Source: an uncultured Clostridia bacterium
Lineage (GTDB): Bacteria > Bacillota > Clostridia > Oscillospirales > CAG-272
Direction of reading: 5' to 3'
NCBI GenBank assembly: GCA_947586625.1
Contig: CANPXS010000010.1
Location: forward strand, 1-34,573
DNA length: 34,573 bases
Part shown: in pieces, positions 25,421 through 33,251 of the stretch
Layout of the letters: every line of letters begins with the position of its first letter
Position numbering within the stretch: position 1 is the first letter of the stretch
The notes under the pieces: model-generated
What the model was told of the DNA's origin: nothing
Databases searched by the model: none
The model's input: the letters and a program-made list of their open reading frames with translations, nothing else
Translations under genes and position numbers: made by a program

Positions 25421-28048
25421 ATGAAAACAGCCGATATTTCGGGAGTGTGGTCGTACAGGCTCGACCCGGACGACGAGGGTATCGCGAAAAGATATTACGC
25501 GGAGCGCATTGTGTCGGAGCCGTTTATTCTGCCCGGCACTACGTGCGAGAATAAAATAGGCAAAAAATGCGAATACGCGGACGAGATGACGAAGGACGCG
25601 GTACGCGCGCCGCGCGAACGGTACGAGTACATAGGCGCGCTGTGGCTTCAGCGCGAGGTGACGGTGCCCGAGGAGTTTGCGGGTAAAAGCGTGAGCGTTT
25701 ATCTCGAGCGCGTGAATATCGCCTCGGAGCTGTGGCTCGACGGCGAAAAGATCGGGCGGCAGAAGATAGAGCTTTCGGCGCCGCACGAGTACCGTCTGCC
25801 GCAGACGCTGACAGCGGGCGTACACACGTTAACGTTCCGCATTGACAACAGAGATCTCGTCAATTTCGGCGACATGGCAAGCGGGTACAGTGTCGACACG
25901 CAGGGGATATGGTGCGGCGTTGTCGGCAAGGTCGAGCTGCGGTGCCGCGAGGTCGTACACGCCGAAAACGTGCAGGTATACACAAATGAGCGCGGCACGC
26001 GCGTGAAAATGACGCTGACGAGCGATATCAAACGTCCGTATGAGAGGCGCGCGGTCACGGTCACGGCGGCGGTGACGTCGCCGTCGGGCGAGACGGCAGC
26101 AAGGCTGTCGCGCGAGTGCGTACTTTACAGTTCGCGGCAGGTCGAGGAGTTCGATATCGTCTTTGACGACGCGGACAAGATCGAGATGTGGGACGAGTTC
26201 TCGCCGTCGCTGTACACGCTGACGGTCACGTCCGTATGCGGCGATACAAAAGACGAAGTCTCGGTACGCTTCGGTATGCGGACAATATGCGTGCGCGGCA
26301 AGCGCATTATGATAAACGGTCGCGAGTCGTCGCTGCGCGGTACCATTGACTGCGCGCAGTTCCCGCTGACGGGATATCCGCCGTGCGATGCCGGGTTTTG
26401 GCGCGAGCGGTTTGCGACTTTTAAGGAGTGGGGGCTCAATCACGTCCGTTTCCACGCGTGGTGTCCGCCCGAGGCGGCGTTTGAGGCCGCAGACGAGATA
26501 GGCGTGTACCTTTCCGTCGAGATGCCGCTGTGGACGAATCTCGACGTCGTCGACGTCGAGTACGGGGACGACGATATACACGACATATACTACACGCGCG
26601 AGGCTAAGACGATATCGAAGATGTACGGTGATCACCCGAGCTTTGTCATGTTCTCGAACGGGAACGAGACGATGGGGAACTTCGAGCTTTTATCCGACAT
26701 AACGACTATGATGAGATCATACGATCCGAGACGGCTCTACACGCTGACGTCGAATTTCGACCATGAAGTCATGCCCTGCGAGGACTACATATGCGCGCAG
26801 GATGTGGGCGGCAGGCACGTCCGCATCCAGCACATGCATGATGAAGTCGCAAAAGGGACGTGCGCGGACTACAGCGACGCTGTAAACGAGTGCCCGGTGC
26901 CGATCGTGACGTTTGAGGTCGGGCAGTACTGCACATTCCCGGACGTTGACATATGCGAGCGGTACACGGGAAACATGATGCCCGTCAACTTCGACGTGAT
27001 ACGAAAGCGTATGAAGGAGAGGGGAGTGTACGACCGGCTCGGCGACTACATCGCCGCGTCCGGCGATCTTGCGGCGCGGCTCTATAAGGAGGACATCGAA
27101 GCCGTGATGCGGACCGACGGCCTCGGCGGGTTCCAGCTCCTCTCGCTCTGCGACTACACGGGGCAGAACACGGCGACGGTCGGTATGCTCGACGTGTTCG
27201 GCAGGGATAAATGCGTTATCGCTCCGGAGGCGTGGCGGCGGTTCTGCTCGCCGGTCGTGCCGCTTTGGCGGTCGGGGCGCATATACAAAAACACCGATGT
27301 GTGCCGCGGCACGCTGTCGCTGTACGATTTCGGGCGCGAGCGCATACGCTGCCACGAGTATAAGGTCACGGTGAAAAACGGGGACGACGTCGTATTCGAG
27401 ACGGCGACAAAGGCGTGCGATGTAGAAATACCGCTTGGCGGTATCACCGAGCCGTCGATGCTGACGGTAAACGTCAACGTTGGCGAATATGAGAACTCGT
27501 GGCGAATATACGTTTTCCCGGAGACGGAAAAGTGTCTGCTCGATGTTGTAACGGACGCGGACGGCGTGAGCGCGGCGATCGAAAGCGGCGGCGCCGCTAT
27601 AGTTACGGCAGACGCTTTCGCGTCCGCATTCGCGGATATTGCGGGGTCTGAAACTCTCGGCGGCAGCTACATTCCCGTGTTCTGGTCGCCGGTGCTGTTC
27701 CCGACGAACGCGCCGAGCGGCGAGATAATTGACTGCGAGCACCCGCTGCTTTGCGGATTCCCGACGGGACGTTACCCTGATTATCAGTGGAAAACGCTGC
27801 TCGACAGGTCGAGGGCGGTCGACGTATCGCGCATGCGCGGGCTTCGTCCGATAGTGGAGGTCGTGCCGAACTTCGCCGACGCGACGGCGCGGTCGCCGCT
27901 GTTTGAAGTGAAGGCGGGCGGCGCGCGGCTTATCGTGTGCGGGTTCGACCTTGACTTTGACGATGCGCCGACGAGAGCGCTGCGCGAGTGCGTGTGCAGA
28001 TATGTGCAGTCGGAGACGTTCAAGCCGAAATATGAGATAGTGATATGA
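25421..28048 (+). CDS. Glycoside hydrolase family 2 enzyme
   Basis: The 875-residue protein shows the GH2 order: a sugar-binding jelly roll (about 5-175, WLQREVTVPEEFAGK and LERVNIASELWLDG), an immunoglobulin-like domain (about 180-290) and a TIM barrel (about 290-600). The acid/base is Glu416 in SNGNE and the likely nucleophile is Glu499 in TFEVGQY. GH2 includes beta-galactosidases, beta-mannosidases and beta-glucuronidases; which one cannot be told. The C-terminal ~250 residues form an extra domain ending in a strand-rich fold that resembles a glutamine-amidotransferase-like module sometimes found in such enzymes. ATG 25421 follows AGGGAG by eight bases and the GH35 stop by two bases, so they form one operon. 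The frame also extends upstream to 25331, but that lies inside the GH35 gene. Confidence 0.9.
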   Translation: MKTADISGVWSYRLDPDDEGIAKRYYAERIVSEPFILPGTTCENKIGKKCEYADEMTKDAVRAPRERYEYIGALWLQREVTVPEEFAGKSVSVYLERVNIASELWLDGEKIGRQKIELSAPHEYRLPQTLTAGVHTLTFRIDNRDLVNFGDMASGYSVDTQGIWCGVVGKVELRCREVVHAENVQVYTNERGTRVKMTLTSDIKRPYERRAVTVTAAVTSPSGETAARLSRECVLYSSRQVEEFDIVFDDADKIEMWDEFSPSLYTLTVTSVCGDTKDEVSVRFGMRTICVRGKRIMINGRESSLRGTIDCAQFPLTGYPPCDAGFWRERFATFKEWGLNHVRFHAWCPPEAAFEAADEIGVYLSVEMPLWTNLDVVDVEYGDDDIHDIYYTREAKTISKMYGDHPSFVMFSNGNETMGNFELLSDITTMMRSYDPRRLYTLTSNFDHEVMPCEDYICAQDVGGRHVRIQHMHDEVAKGTCADYSDAVNECPVPIVTFEVGQYCTFPDVDICERYTGNMMPVNFDVIRKRMKERGVYDRLGDYIAASGDLAARLYKEDIEAVMRTDGLGGFQLLSLCDYTGQNTATVGMLDVFGRDKCVIAPEAWRRFCSPVVPLWRSGRIYKNTDVCRGTLSLYDFGRERIRCHEYKVTVKNGDDVVFETATKACDVEIPLGGITEPSMLTVNVNVGEYENSWRIYVFPETEKCLLDVVTDADGVSAAIESGGAAIVTADAFASAFADIAGSETLGGSYIPVFWSPVLFPTNAPSGEIIDCEHPLLCGFPTGRYPDYQWKTLLDRSRAVDVSRMRGLRPIVEVVPNFADATARSPLFEVKAGGARLIVCGFDLDFDDAPTRALRECVCRYVQSETFKPKYEIVI

Positions 28049-28056
28049 GATAAAGC

Positions 28057-28083
28057 AAAAACAGGGGCGCGGCCCCTGTTTTT
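28057..28083 (+). terminator. Rho-independent terminator after GH2 gene
   Basis: AAAAACAGGGG (28057-28067) pairs with CCCCTGTTTTT (28073-28083); the second arm itself ends in T5. It lies eight bases after the stop codon. Confidence 0.92.
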
Positions 28084-28107
28084 GTATGTCAAAAAGCGTG
28101 AAAATTA

Positions 28108-28190
28108 TTTTGATGAATATCAAAATACATCTTGACAAAGCCGTTTATGCGGTGTATACTGTGTTCAATCTGATTAGACATTCATCAAAA
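28108..28190. promoter_or_regulatory. Promoter flanked by matching operator half-sites
   Basis: TTGACA (28132-28137), a 17-base spacer and TATACT (28155-28160) form a strong promoter. TTTTGATGAA (28108-28117) just upstream is the exact reverse complement of TTCATCAAAA (28181-28190) downstream of the start. The upstream one is itself part of a palindrome TTTTGAT-GAAT-ATCAAAA (28108-28125). This is what a repressor site for the ArsR-type protein two genes on would look like, with possible looping between the two sites. Confidence 0.7.
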
Positions 28191-28249
28191 CAGTTTTGCA
28201 GATCTGTATCAACATCGGAACGCAATAAAACATAAAAAAGGAGAACAAC

Positions 28250-28846
28250 ATGGACAACACGAGCAAAATAACATACGACCGTCTTTGTCGGATGCCGGAC
28301 GCGGCGGAGTACGCAAAGACGATAGAGGAATTCCGCGCGCTCGCCGATATCGCGGAGACTCACGCGGAAAAGTACGCGTCAGAGCTTGCGGCGCTCAAGC
28401 CTGAAAACGACCTGCGCCGCCGCACGCTGACGATCGCCGGGCGCATGGCGAAGCACAGCGCATTCTTCGCAGGCATGACGTGGGACGCGAAAACAGTCGC
28501 GGAGCTCGTCGCGCAGCGCATGACGATGATTCGCCGCGTGCATGTCACGGACGGTCTTGAGGACGCGCTTTCCGAGCTTTCGCCCGACGATCTCGGCGTA
28601 TTCGCATTCTTTGCATACGGGACGTGGTTCCTGCATAACGCCATGCTCGACAAGCGCGAGGCTGAGATCGCCGCCGCATATGAGAGCGGACACCCCGAGC
28701 GCGCGTTCGAGGCGAACGTCATCGTCGACGCAATATATTCCGTCTGCCGCGACTGGCTTTTATGGTACCGCGAAAACGGCGCGCTGATGTTTGAAAAGTG
28801 GAGCTACGACGTTCACCCCGCCGAAAAATACATAAAGGAGGCATGA
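28250..28846 (+). CDS. Unrecognised all-helical protein, first gene of ArsR operon
   Basis: The 198-residue product has a good ribosome-binding site (AAGGAG) before the ATG. It appears entirely helical and soluble, with no signal peptide, membrane segment, or metal-binding motif. The composition is rich in Ala, Glu and Arg, with an aromatic cluster in the last third (VFAFFAYGTWFLHN, then SVCRDWLLWYRENGALMFEKW). I do not recognise a family. The following gene starts three bases after its stop, and both are behind a promoter with matching operator sites, so it is probably the effector controlled by the ArsR-type regulator. Confidence 0.65.
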   Translation: MDNTSKITYDRLCRMPDAAEYAKTIEEFRALADIAETHAEKYASELAALKPENDLRRRTLTIAGRMAKHSAFFAGMTWDAKTVAELVAQRMTMIRRVHVTDGLEDALSELSPDDLGVFAFFAYGTWFLHNAMLDKREAEIAAAYESGHPERAFEANVIVDAIYSVCRDWLLWYRENGALMFEKWSYDVHPAEKYIKEA

Positions 28847-28848
28847 CG

Positions 28849-29406
28849 ATGGACACAACATCCGGCGCGCTCGATGTTTTCAAAGCGCTCGGCGACAGCT
28901 CGCGCCTCAAGATCGTCGGCATGCTTATGAGGGGCGAATCGTATGTGGAGCTTATCGCGAGCCGACTCGGACTGACGAGCGCCACCGTCAGTCATCACTT
29001 AAAAAAGTTAGAGGAAGCGGGACTTGTCGAGTGCCACAGGACGCAGTTTTATATGATCTATTCGCTCGTCCCGGGTGCGCTTTCCGCGACGCTCGCGGAG
29101 CTCGTCGCCGACGCCGCGCCGCCGGTCGACGACGATGCCGCATACCGCGACGGCGTGATAAACACGTTTATGCCGTTCGGCAGGCTTACGCATCTTCCGT
29201 CGCAGAACAAAAAGCGTGAGGTCGTCCTGCGCCGCATCATCTCGGAGCTTGAAGATAAAGACGCCTACACGGATTGTGAGATCAACGAACACATAAAGAA
29301 ATATTACGACGACTACTGCCTTATCAGGCGCGAGATGATATCGTTCGGACTGCTCATGCGCGAGCACGAAAGCGGCGTCGAGCTTTACCACAAAACCGAC
29401 GGCTGA
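28849..29406 (+). CDS. ArsR-family regulator with DUF2087 domain
   Basis: The 185-residue protein starts at ATG 28849, chosen because AAGGAGG (28835-28841) sits seven bases upstream; the ATG at 28843 is too close to it. Residues about 5-85 are an ArsR winged helix (VFKALGDSSRLKIVGMLMRGESYVELIASRLGLTSATVSHHLKKLEEAGLV in order, positions 9-59). The C-terminal ~90 residues match the DUF2087 pattern: LPSQNKKREVVLRRI, then DKDAYTDCEINEHIKKYYDDYCLIRREMISFGLLMRE. No clustered cysteines typical of metal sensors are present. It most likely represses the operon through the palindromes at 28108-28190. Confidence 0.88.
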   Translation: MDTTSGALDVFKALGDSSRLKIVGMLMRGESYVELIASRLGLTSATVSHHLKKLEEAGLVECHRTQFYMIYSLVPGALSATLAELVADAAPPVDDDAAYRDGVINTFMPFGRLTHLPSQNKKREVVLRRIISELEDKDAYTDCEINEHIKKYYDDYCLIRREMISFGLLMREHESGVELYHKTDG

Positions 29407-29448
29407 GGCATCATTTTACTGCAAATCATACAGATACGGGAGACACAT

Positions 29449-29799
29449 ATGTTTGAAAGAGAAATAAAGGAATTATACGAAAAAATACCGGCATCCGTAT
29501 GCAGTCCCGACTGCTGCAAATGCTGCAAGGATATGATACAGTTTTCGCCGAGCGAGGAGAGAAATATGGGCGGATATGAGTGGAACGGCAAATGCCGACA
29601 TCTGAAAAACGGCCGCTGCTCGATATATGAAAAGCGCCCGTTCGTATGCAGACTGTACGGGACGAGTGTTTTGTTGAAGTGCGATAAATGCACGCCGGAA
29701 AGATTTCTTTCGGAAGAGGACACGCTCGCTTTAGTACGTGAGTATAACAAATTCAGAAACATGGAGATCGGGGAATTAAAACGGACGATAAAAGGCTGA
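29449..29799 (+). CDS. YkgJ-type cysteine-cluster protein
   Basis: The 116-residue protein begins 43 bases after the ArsR gene, with CGGGAG ahead of the ATG. Eleven cysteines occur in groups: CSPDCCKCCKDM near residues 18-29, GKCRHLKNGRCSIYEKRPFVCRLYG near 47-71, and CDKC near 78-81. The order Cys-cluster, C-x7-C-x2-Y-x3-P-x2-C-R is the signature of the YkgJ/UPF0153 zinc- or iron-binding group. Biochemical function is not established for the family. It may be co-transcribed with the ArsR operon or have its own promoter; no clear promoter is visible in the short gap. Confidence 0.82.
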   Translation: MFEREIKELYEKIPASVCSPDCCKCCKDMIQFSPSEERNMGGYEWNGKCRHLKNGRCSIYEKRPFVCRLYGTSVLLKCDKCTPERFLSEEDTLALVREYNKFRNMEIGELKRTIKG

Positions 29800-29851
29800 T
29801 GAAAAAACGACTATTTTGACTTGTCAAAGCATGCACATACGCACTACAACC

Positions 29852-29879
29852 AAAATGACCCGCGCTCGCGGGTCATTTT
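29852..29879. terminator. Bidirectional terminator between convergent genes
   Basis: AAAATGACCCGCG (29852-29864) pairs perfectly with CGCGGGTCATTTT (29867-29879), forming a 13-bp stem with A-run and T-run at opposite ends. It ends both the YkgJ gene (+) and the XRE-repeat gene (-). Confidence 0.9.
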
Positions 29880-29891
29880 GCATGAGCCGAG

Positions 29892-31064
29892 TTATATCGG
29901 TGACGCTGCGTCCGCGTCCTTTGCATGCACTTCGAGACGCTCCTTGACGGCGCGGAAGCTGTCGGTATCGCGGATAGTGTCAAATTCAGCGGCATCCATG
30001 ATGCGCAGCTTATAGCCGATCTGGTCGCGGAATATGTCCTCCTCGATGAGCTTTTCATCGCGTCTGTATTCGAGCGAGCCGAGCAGCGCCGACGCGTACG
30101 TATTGCCGCCGTCCGTATGATAAAGCTCCGCCGCGCGGTTTACGCAGCGCATCATTTCATCGAGCGAGTCCGTGGCGTCGTCATTCCTGCCGCGCCGCGC
30201 ATATGCGCGCGCCGTCGACAGATGATTGCCCGCGACGCTGCATAAAAGGTCCTGCCACTTGATATCGCCGCCGAAAACGGTCCGCCATATCGCATTTGCA
30301 GCCGTCAGCGCCGTTAATATAACGTCATCGTCGTCGGTAAGCGTGGCGTATGCTTCTATGTTGGTGCACAGCGCTTTTGTGAGCGCGAGCGTCGCCTCCT
30401 CGCGGCAGCGTTTTGCAAGTTTTTTCGACTCCGCGTCGTCGGTGCAACATCCTATTGCGTCGGCTTTGACGATCTCTCGGCTGTATTCGAGCTCGGGCAG
30501 ACGGCAAGCTACCTCCACCGCGCGCTTTGCGTCGTGTCTGAGCTGCGAATAAAGCTCGCAGAGCGAGTAAGCCGCTTTGATTTTGATCGTGTCGTCGGAC
30601 GCAGTGTCGGCAAGGCGCAGAAGTATTTTTTCCGCCTCGTCGGTCAGCTTTTCCTTAGTCTCGCCGTCGAGGTCGCGCGAGAATATGACCCGGCAGCGAA
30701 GCGCCCATGCGAGCTCATATTTCAGAGATTCGTCCGCGGGAAATTCCGCCGTCGCCTGCCGTGCGTAGTCGAGATATGCTTCGTCTGACTGTCTGTCGTC
30801 GTGCTTTATATGGCGGAGCGTCGATTTTACCTCGTCGAGCCGCGCCTCGCGTTCGCTCTTTTTGCTGCCCAAAAGCTCGTCGACGGTGACGCCGAAGATC
30901 TCGGACAGCGGTATGAGCGCAGTTATGTCGGGGTACGAGCATGCGGACTCCCATTTTGACACGGCGGTGCATGACACGCCCATGAGCTCCGCGAGATGCT
31001 CCTGCGTCATCGAGCGTTCGCGGCGCAGACGGCGTATGTTTTCGCCTATCGTGATGTTGTTCAC
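29892..31064 (-). CDS. XRE-family regulator with helical-repeat C-terminus
   Basis: The 390-residue protein starts at GTG 31064 with GGAGG seven bases upstream. Residues about 5-65 form a Cro/C1-type helix-turn-helix (MTQEHLAELMGVSCTAVSKWE, split across residues 19-39, then PDITALIPLSEIFGVTVDELL). The rest, from about 75 to the end, is all helical with an A/L/E-rich spacing like tetratricopeptide repeats (for example AYLDYARQATAEFPADESLKYELAWAL, residues about 95-121). Such XRE-repeat proteins often respond to a peptide or protein partner, as in the Rgg/PlcR-like groups; no partner peptide gene is evident here. A minus-strand promoter is proposed at 31110-31138. Confidence 0.85.
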   Translation of the reverse strand: MNNITIGENIRRLRRERSMTQEHLAELMGVSCTAVSKWESACSYPDITALIPLSEIFGVTVDELLGSKKSEREARLDEVKSTLRHIKHDDRQSDEAYLDYARQATAEFPADESLKYELAWALRCRVIFSRDLDGETKEKLTDEAEKILLRLADTASDDTIKIKAAYSLCELYSQLRHDAKRAVEVACRLPELEYSREIVKADAIGCCTDDAESKKLAKRCREEATLALTKALCTNIEAYATLTDDDDVILTALTAANAIWRTVFGGDIKWQDLLCSVAGNHLSTARAYARRGRNDDATDSLDEMMRCVNRAAELYHTDGGNTYASALLGSLEYRRDEKLIEEDIFRDQIGYKLRIMDAAEFDTIRDTDSFRAVKERLEVHAKDADAASPI

Positions 31065-31109
31065 TTTGATTCCTCCGTTTTTGTGAGTGTGCAGCCGGCT
31101 TACGGTATT

Positions 31110-31138
31110 ATATTATCACGCAGCACGCCGGTTGTCCA
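31110..31138 (-). promoter_or_regulatory. Predicted promoter of XRE-repeat gene
   Basis: Read on the minus strand, TGGACA (31138-31133) and TAATAT (31115-31110) are separated by 17 bases and lie about 45 bases ahead of the GTG start. The -35 box matches consensus at five of six positions. Confidence 0.45.
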
Positions 31139-31314
31139 TAGACCGTTCGGCAAGGTGAATTTTAACCGTTATTCAAGTCGGTTGAGGTTTAGAGGGCAGC
31201 ATCGTTATGCATTTCGGTGATATCGTCGCCGGACGGGCTCTGCCTCACCGCCGCACCCGACGCGTCTGTGACGTGAAAACACCGTTTTGCATGTCCAGTT
31301 TTTGAAAACGGCGC
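31139..31314. other. Divergent intergenic region
   Basis: This completes the 326-base gap between the divergent XRE-repeat and SDR genes. No gene is seen. A short inverted repeat CCGTTTT/AAAACGG (31282-31288 with 31305-31311) sits just before the SDR promoter and might be an operator. Confidence 0.35.
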
Positions 31315-31343
31315 TTGACAAACGCCGGCATATGGGATATTAT
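31315..31343 (+). promoter_or_regulatory. Promoter of SDR gene
   Basis: TTGACA (31315-31320), 17-base spacer, TATTAT (31338-31343), about 48 bases ahead of the start codon. Confidence 0.75.
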
Positions 31344-31390
31344 CAATGTATACGGCAGATAATAAATGTAAAAAGAAAAGGGGACATATC

Positions 31391-32128
31391 ATGCTTAAAG
31401 GAAAGACAGCCGTCGTGACGGGCGGCACGCGCGGCATCGGCTTTGCCGTCGCGAAGAAGTATCTCGATGCGGGCGCAAACGTTGCTATCGCGGGTTCGCG
31501 TCAGGAAACGGTGGACAAGGCGCTCGCGCAGCTTACGGAGTACGGGGACCGCGTGACGGGCATATGGCCCGATCTGTGCAGTCCCGATGCGGTCGCGGAA
31601 GCGTTCGGGTCGGTGCGTGAGCGGTACGGCTCGTTCGATATACTCGCCAACAACGCGGGCATTTCGTCGCGCACGTCGATATATGACTATACGCTCGATG
31701 AATTTACGAAGATAATGGACATCAACGTCAAGGCTGTGTTCGTCTGCTCGCAGGCGGCGGCACGCCTGATGCGCGAGCAGGGCGGCGGCACTATAATCAA
31801 CGCAAGCTCGATGGTGAGCGAATACGGTCAGCCGTCGGGGTGCGGATATCCGGCGTCCAAATTCGCCGTCGACGGCATGACGAAGTCGCTGGCGCGCGAG
31901 CTTGCGAAGGATCATATCCGCGTCAACGCTGTCGCGCCCGGCGTCACGAAGACGGACATGGTGGCGGCGCTGCCGCGCGAGATGGCGGAAAGGATATCGG
32001 CGGGCATACCGCTCGGACGTCCCGGCGAGCCGGAGGAGGTCGCGGACGCGTATCTGTACCTCGCGAGCGACGCATCGTCGTACGTGACGGGAATCGTCCT
32101 GCGCGTCGACGGCGCGGCGAGAAACTGA
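31391..32128 (+). CDS. Short-chain dehydrogenase/reductase
   Basis: The 245-residue oxidoreductase has a complete SDR set: TGGTRGIG (residues about 10-17) binding the dinucleotide, NNAG near 86-89, catalytic Ser in NASSMVS, and YPASK with the catalytic Tyr and Lys, then PGVTKTDM. The length and C-terminal RVDGAARN (variant of the usual VDGG) are typical of FabG-like classical SDRs, but an exact substrate cannot be given. The ATG at 31391 is preceded by AAGGGGAC; the frame reaches back to 31346 without another ribosome-binding site. It is a single-gene unit with its own promoter and terminator. Confidence 0.92.
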   Translation: MLKGKTAVVTGGTRGIGFAVAKKYLDAGANVAIAGSRQETVDKALAQLTEYGDRVTGIWPDLCSPDAVAEAFGSVRERYGSFDILANNAGISSRTSIYDYTLDEFTKIMDINVKAVFVCSQAAARLMREQGGGTIINASSMVSEYGQPSGCGYPASKFAVDGMTKSLARELAKDHIRVNAVAPGVTKTDMVAALPREMAERISAGIPLGRPGEPEEVADAYLYLASDASSYVTGIVLRVDGAARN

Positions 32129-32135
32129 CAAAAAA

Positions 32136-32166
32136 GCCGGACCGCGTAAGCGGTCCGGCATTTTTT
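32136..32166. terminator. Terminator between SDR and cupin genes
   Basis: GCCGGACCGC (32136-32145) pairs with GCGGTCCGGC (32150-32159) around a GTAA loop. A-rich and T6 flanks on both sides make it usable in either direction for the convergent genes. Confidence 0.93.
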
Positions 32167-32179
32167 GTGTCACAGTACA

Positions 32180-32527
32180 TCACAGAACGGCGTCGGCGGC
32201 TGTGTAGCCTTCGAGCGAGTTTTCCTTCACCTGTATGCAGATGTACTTTATACCCGAGTCGTCGGCGGCGAAAAACTGCCTTTTCGCGGCGGGCGATATG
32301 CGCAGCCAGTCGCCGGCTTTGAGCTCGACGTTATCGCCGTCTATGACGGCGTGTCCGCGTCCCTCGAGCACACCGTAGATCTCCTCGTTCTGCTTGTGAG
32401 CGTGGACGAACGGGACGCAGGCTCCCGCCGGAAGTGAGTTGACGCTTATCTCGGCGCCCGTCAGGCACAGCGTATCGTGGAGCTCGGTGCGCGCTACGTC
32501 GGCGACGGTTGTTTTGTTGTAGTTCAT
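32180..32527 (-). CDS. Small cupin-domain protein
   Basis: This 115-residue protein is a single cupin barrel. Motif 1 is intact in PFVHAHKQNEEIYGVLEG: His42, His44 and Glu48 would bind a metal. In motif 2 (AGDWLRISPAAKRQF) the usual histidine is replaced, which lowers confidence that it has oxygenase activity; it may be a sensor or a sugar- or metal-binding protein. GGGAGG precedes the ATG. It is controlled by a minus-strand promoter with two palindromes that probably bind the Rrf2 regulator encoded just upstream. Confidence 0.85.
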   Translation of the reverse strand: MNYNKTTVADVARTELHDTLCLTGAEISVNSLPAGACVPFVHAHKQNEEIYGVLEGRGHAVIDGDNVELKAGDWLRISPAAKRQFFAADDSGIKYICIQVKENSLEGYTAADAVL

Positions 32528-32545
32528 TTTTGACCTCCCGAAAAA

Positions 32546-32616
32546 ATGATGTTGTAATCTTCTTGATTACAACATCATCATATCATATATGTGATGTAAT
32601 GTCAACAGTTACATCA
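32546..32616 (-). promoter_or_regulatory. Cupin promoter with two palindromic operators
   Basis: On the minus strand TTGACA (32605-32600), a 17-base spacer and TATGAT (32582-32577) form the promoter. One palindrome covers the -10 box and the start: ATGATGTTGTAATC (32546-32559) with its exact complement at 32565-32578 around TTCTT. A second, TGATGTAA (32592-32599) with TTACATCA (32609-32616), covers the -35 box. Both share the GATGT-TAA half-site, so one regulator, most likely the neighbouring Rrf2 protein, would block RNA polymerase at two places. Confidence 0.78.
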
Positions 32617-32633
32617 AAAATTTTCAGATAAAT

Positions 32634-33068
32634 TCAGCTTTTCACGAGTCTGTCGACGTCGCGCATCACGTCCTCGAGCGTTATCGACGAAAGCTCGTTT
32701 TCCATAGCAGTCTGCACGCGCACGAGCTTGTCGTCGAGGACGCGGTGTATATTGCGCCCGACGGGGCACTGCTCGCTCGGGTTTTCGTGGAAATGGAACA
32801 GTCCGCCGCCGCCGACACATTCGACGGCATTGTATATGTCGAGTAGGTTTATATCGCAGAGCTGCTTCGCGATTGTGGCGCCGCCGGAGCCGCGCGCGAT
32901 ATCGACGAGTCCCGCCGCTTTGAGCTGCGAGAGTATCTTTCTGATTATGACGGGATTTACGTTCGTGCTCATGGCGAGAAACTCGCTCGTGACCTTTCTC
33001 TCGCCGCCGAATGTGTGGATGCAGGCGAAGATGTGTACCGCGACAGTGAATCTGCTCGATATCTGCAT
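32634..33068 (-). CDS. Rrf2-family transcriptional regulator
   Basis: The 144-residue protein is a typical small Rrf2 regulator: an N-terminal winged helix (SSRFTVAVHIFACIH, then TSEFLAMSTNVNPVIIRKILSQLKAAGLV in two parts at about 28-56, and RGSGGATIAK), and a C-terminal dimer helix. Cysteines near residues 71, 83 and 100 are not in the spacing used by NsrR or IscR to hold iron-sulfur clusters, so it is closer to the YwnA type. It lies upstream of the cupin gene on the same strand, with two matching palindromes between them. A ribosome-binding site before the ATG at 33068 is weak. Confidence 0.85.
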   Translation of the reverse strand: MQISSRFTVAVHIFACIHTFGGERKVTSEFLAMSTNVNPVIIRKILSQLKAAGLVDIARGSGGATIAKQLCDINLLDIYNAVECVGGGGLFHFHENPSEQCPVGRNIHRVLDDKLVRVQTAMENELSSITLEDVMRDVDRLVKS

Positions 33069-33251
33069 ATGACCGGCGCCCCGCTTTCGATTTCGTTGTC
33101 ACATTCGATTATACATTGATTTTACCGCAAAATCAACCGCCGCGGTGAAAATTGAAAGAAAAAATGCGTCTTTGTGTCACACGAGCGTGCGAATTGCGAC
33201 TTTATAGGTGAAGGGCTCTTTGGGAACATAATTTCAAAAGGAGGACGCGCT

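Noticed and set aside
26717-28138. Minus-strand open frame of 473 codons opposite the GH2 gene
   Set aside because: It is an Arg/Val/His-rich shadow of a well-supported glycosidase gene, with no ribosome-binding site or recognisable domain; stop-free antisense frames are expected in this codon bias.
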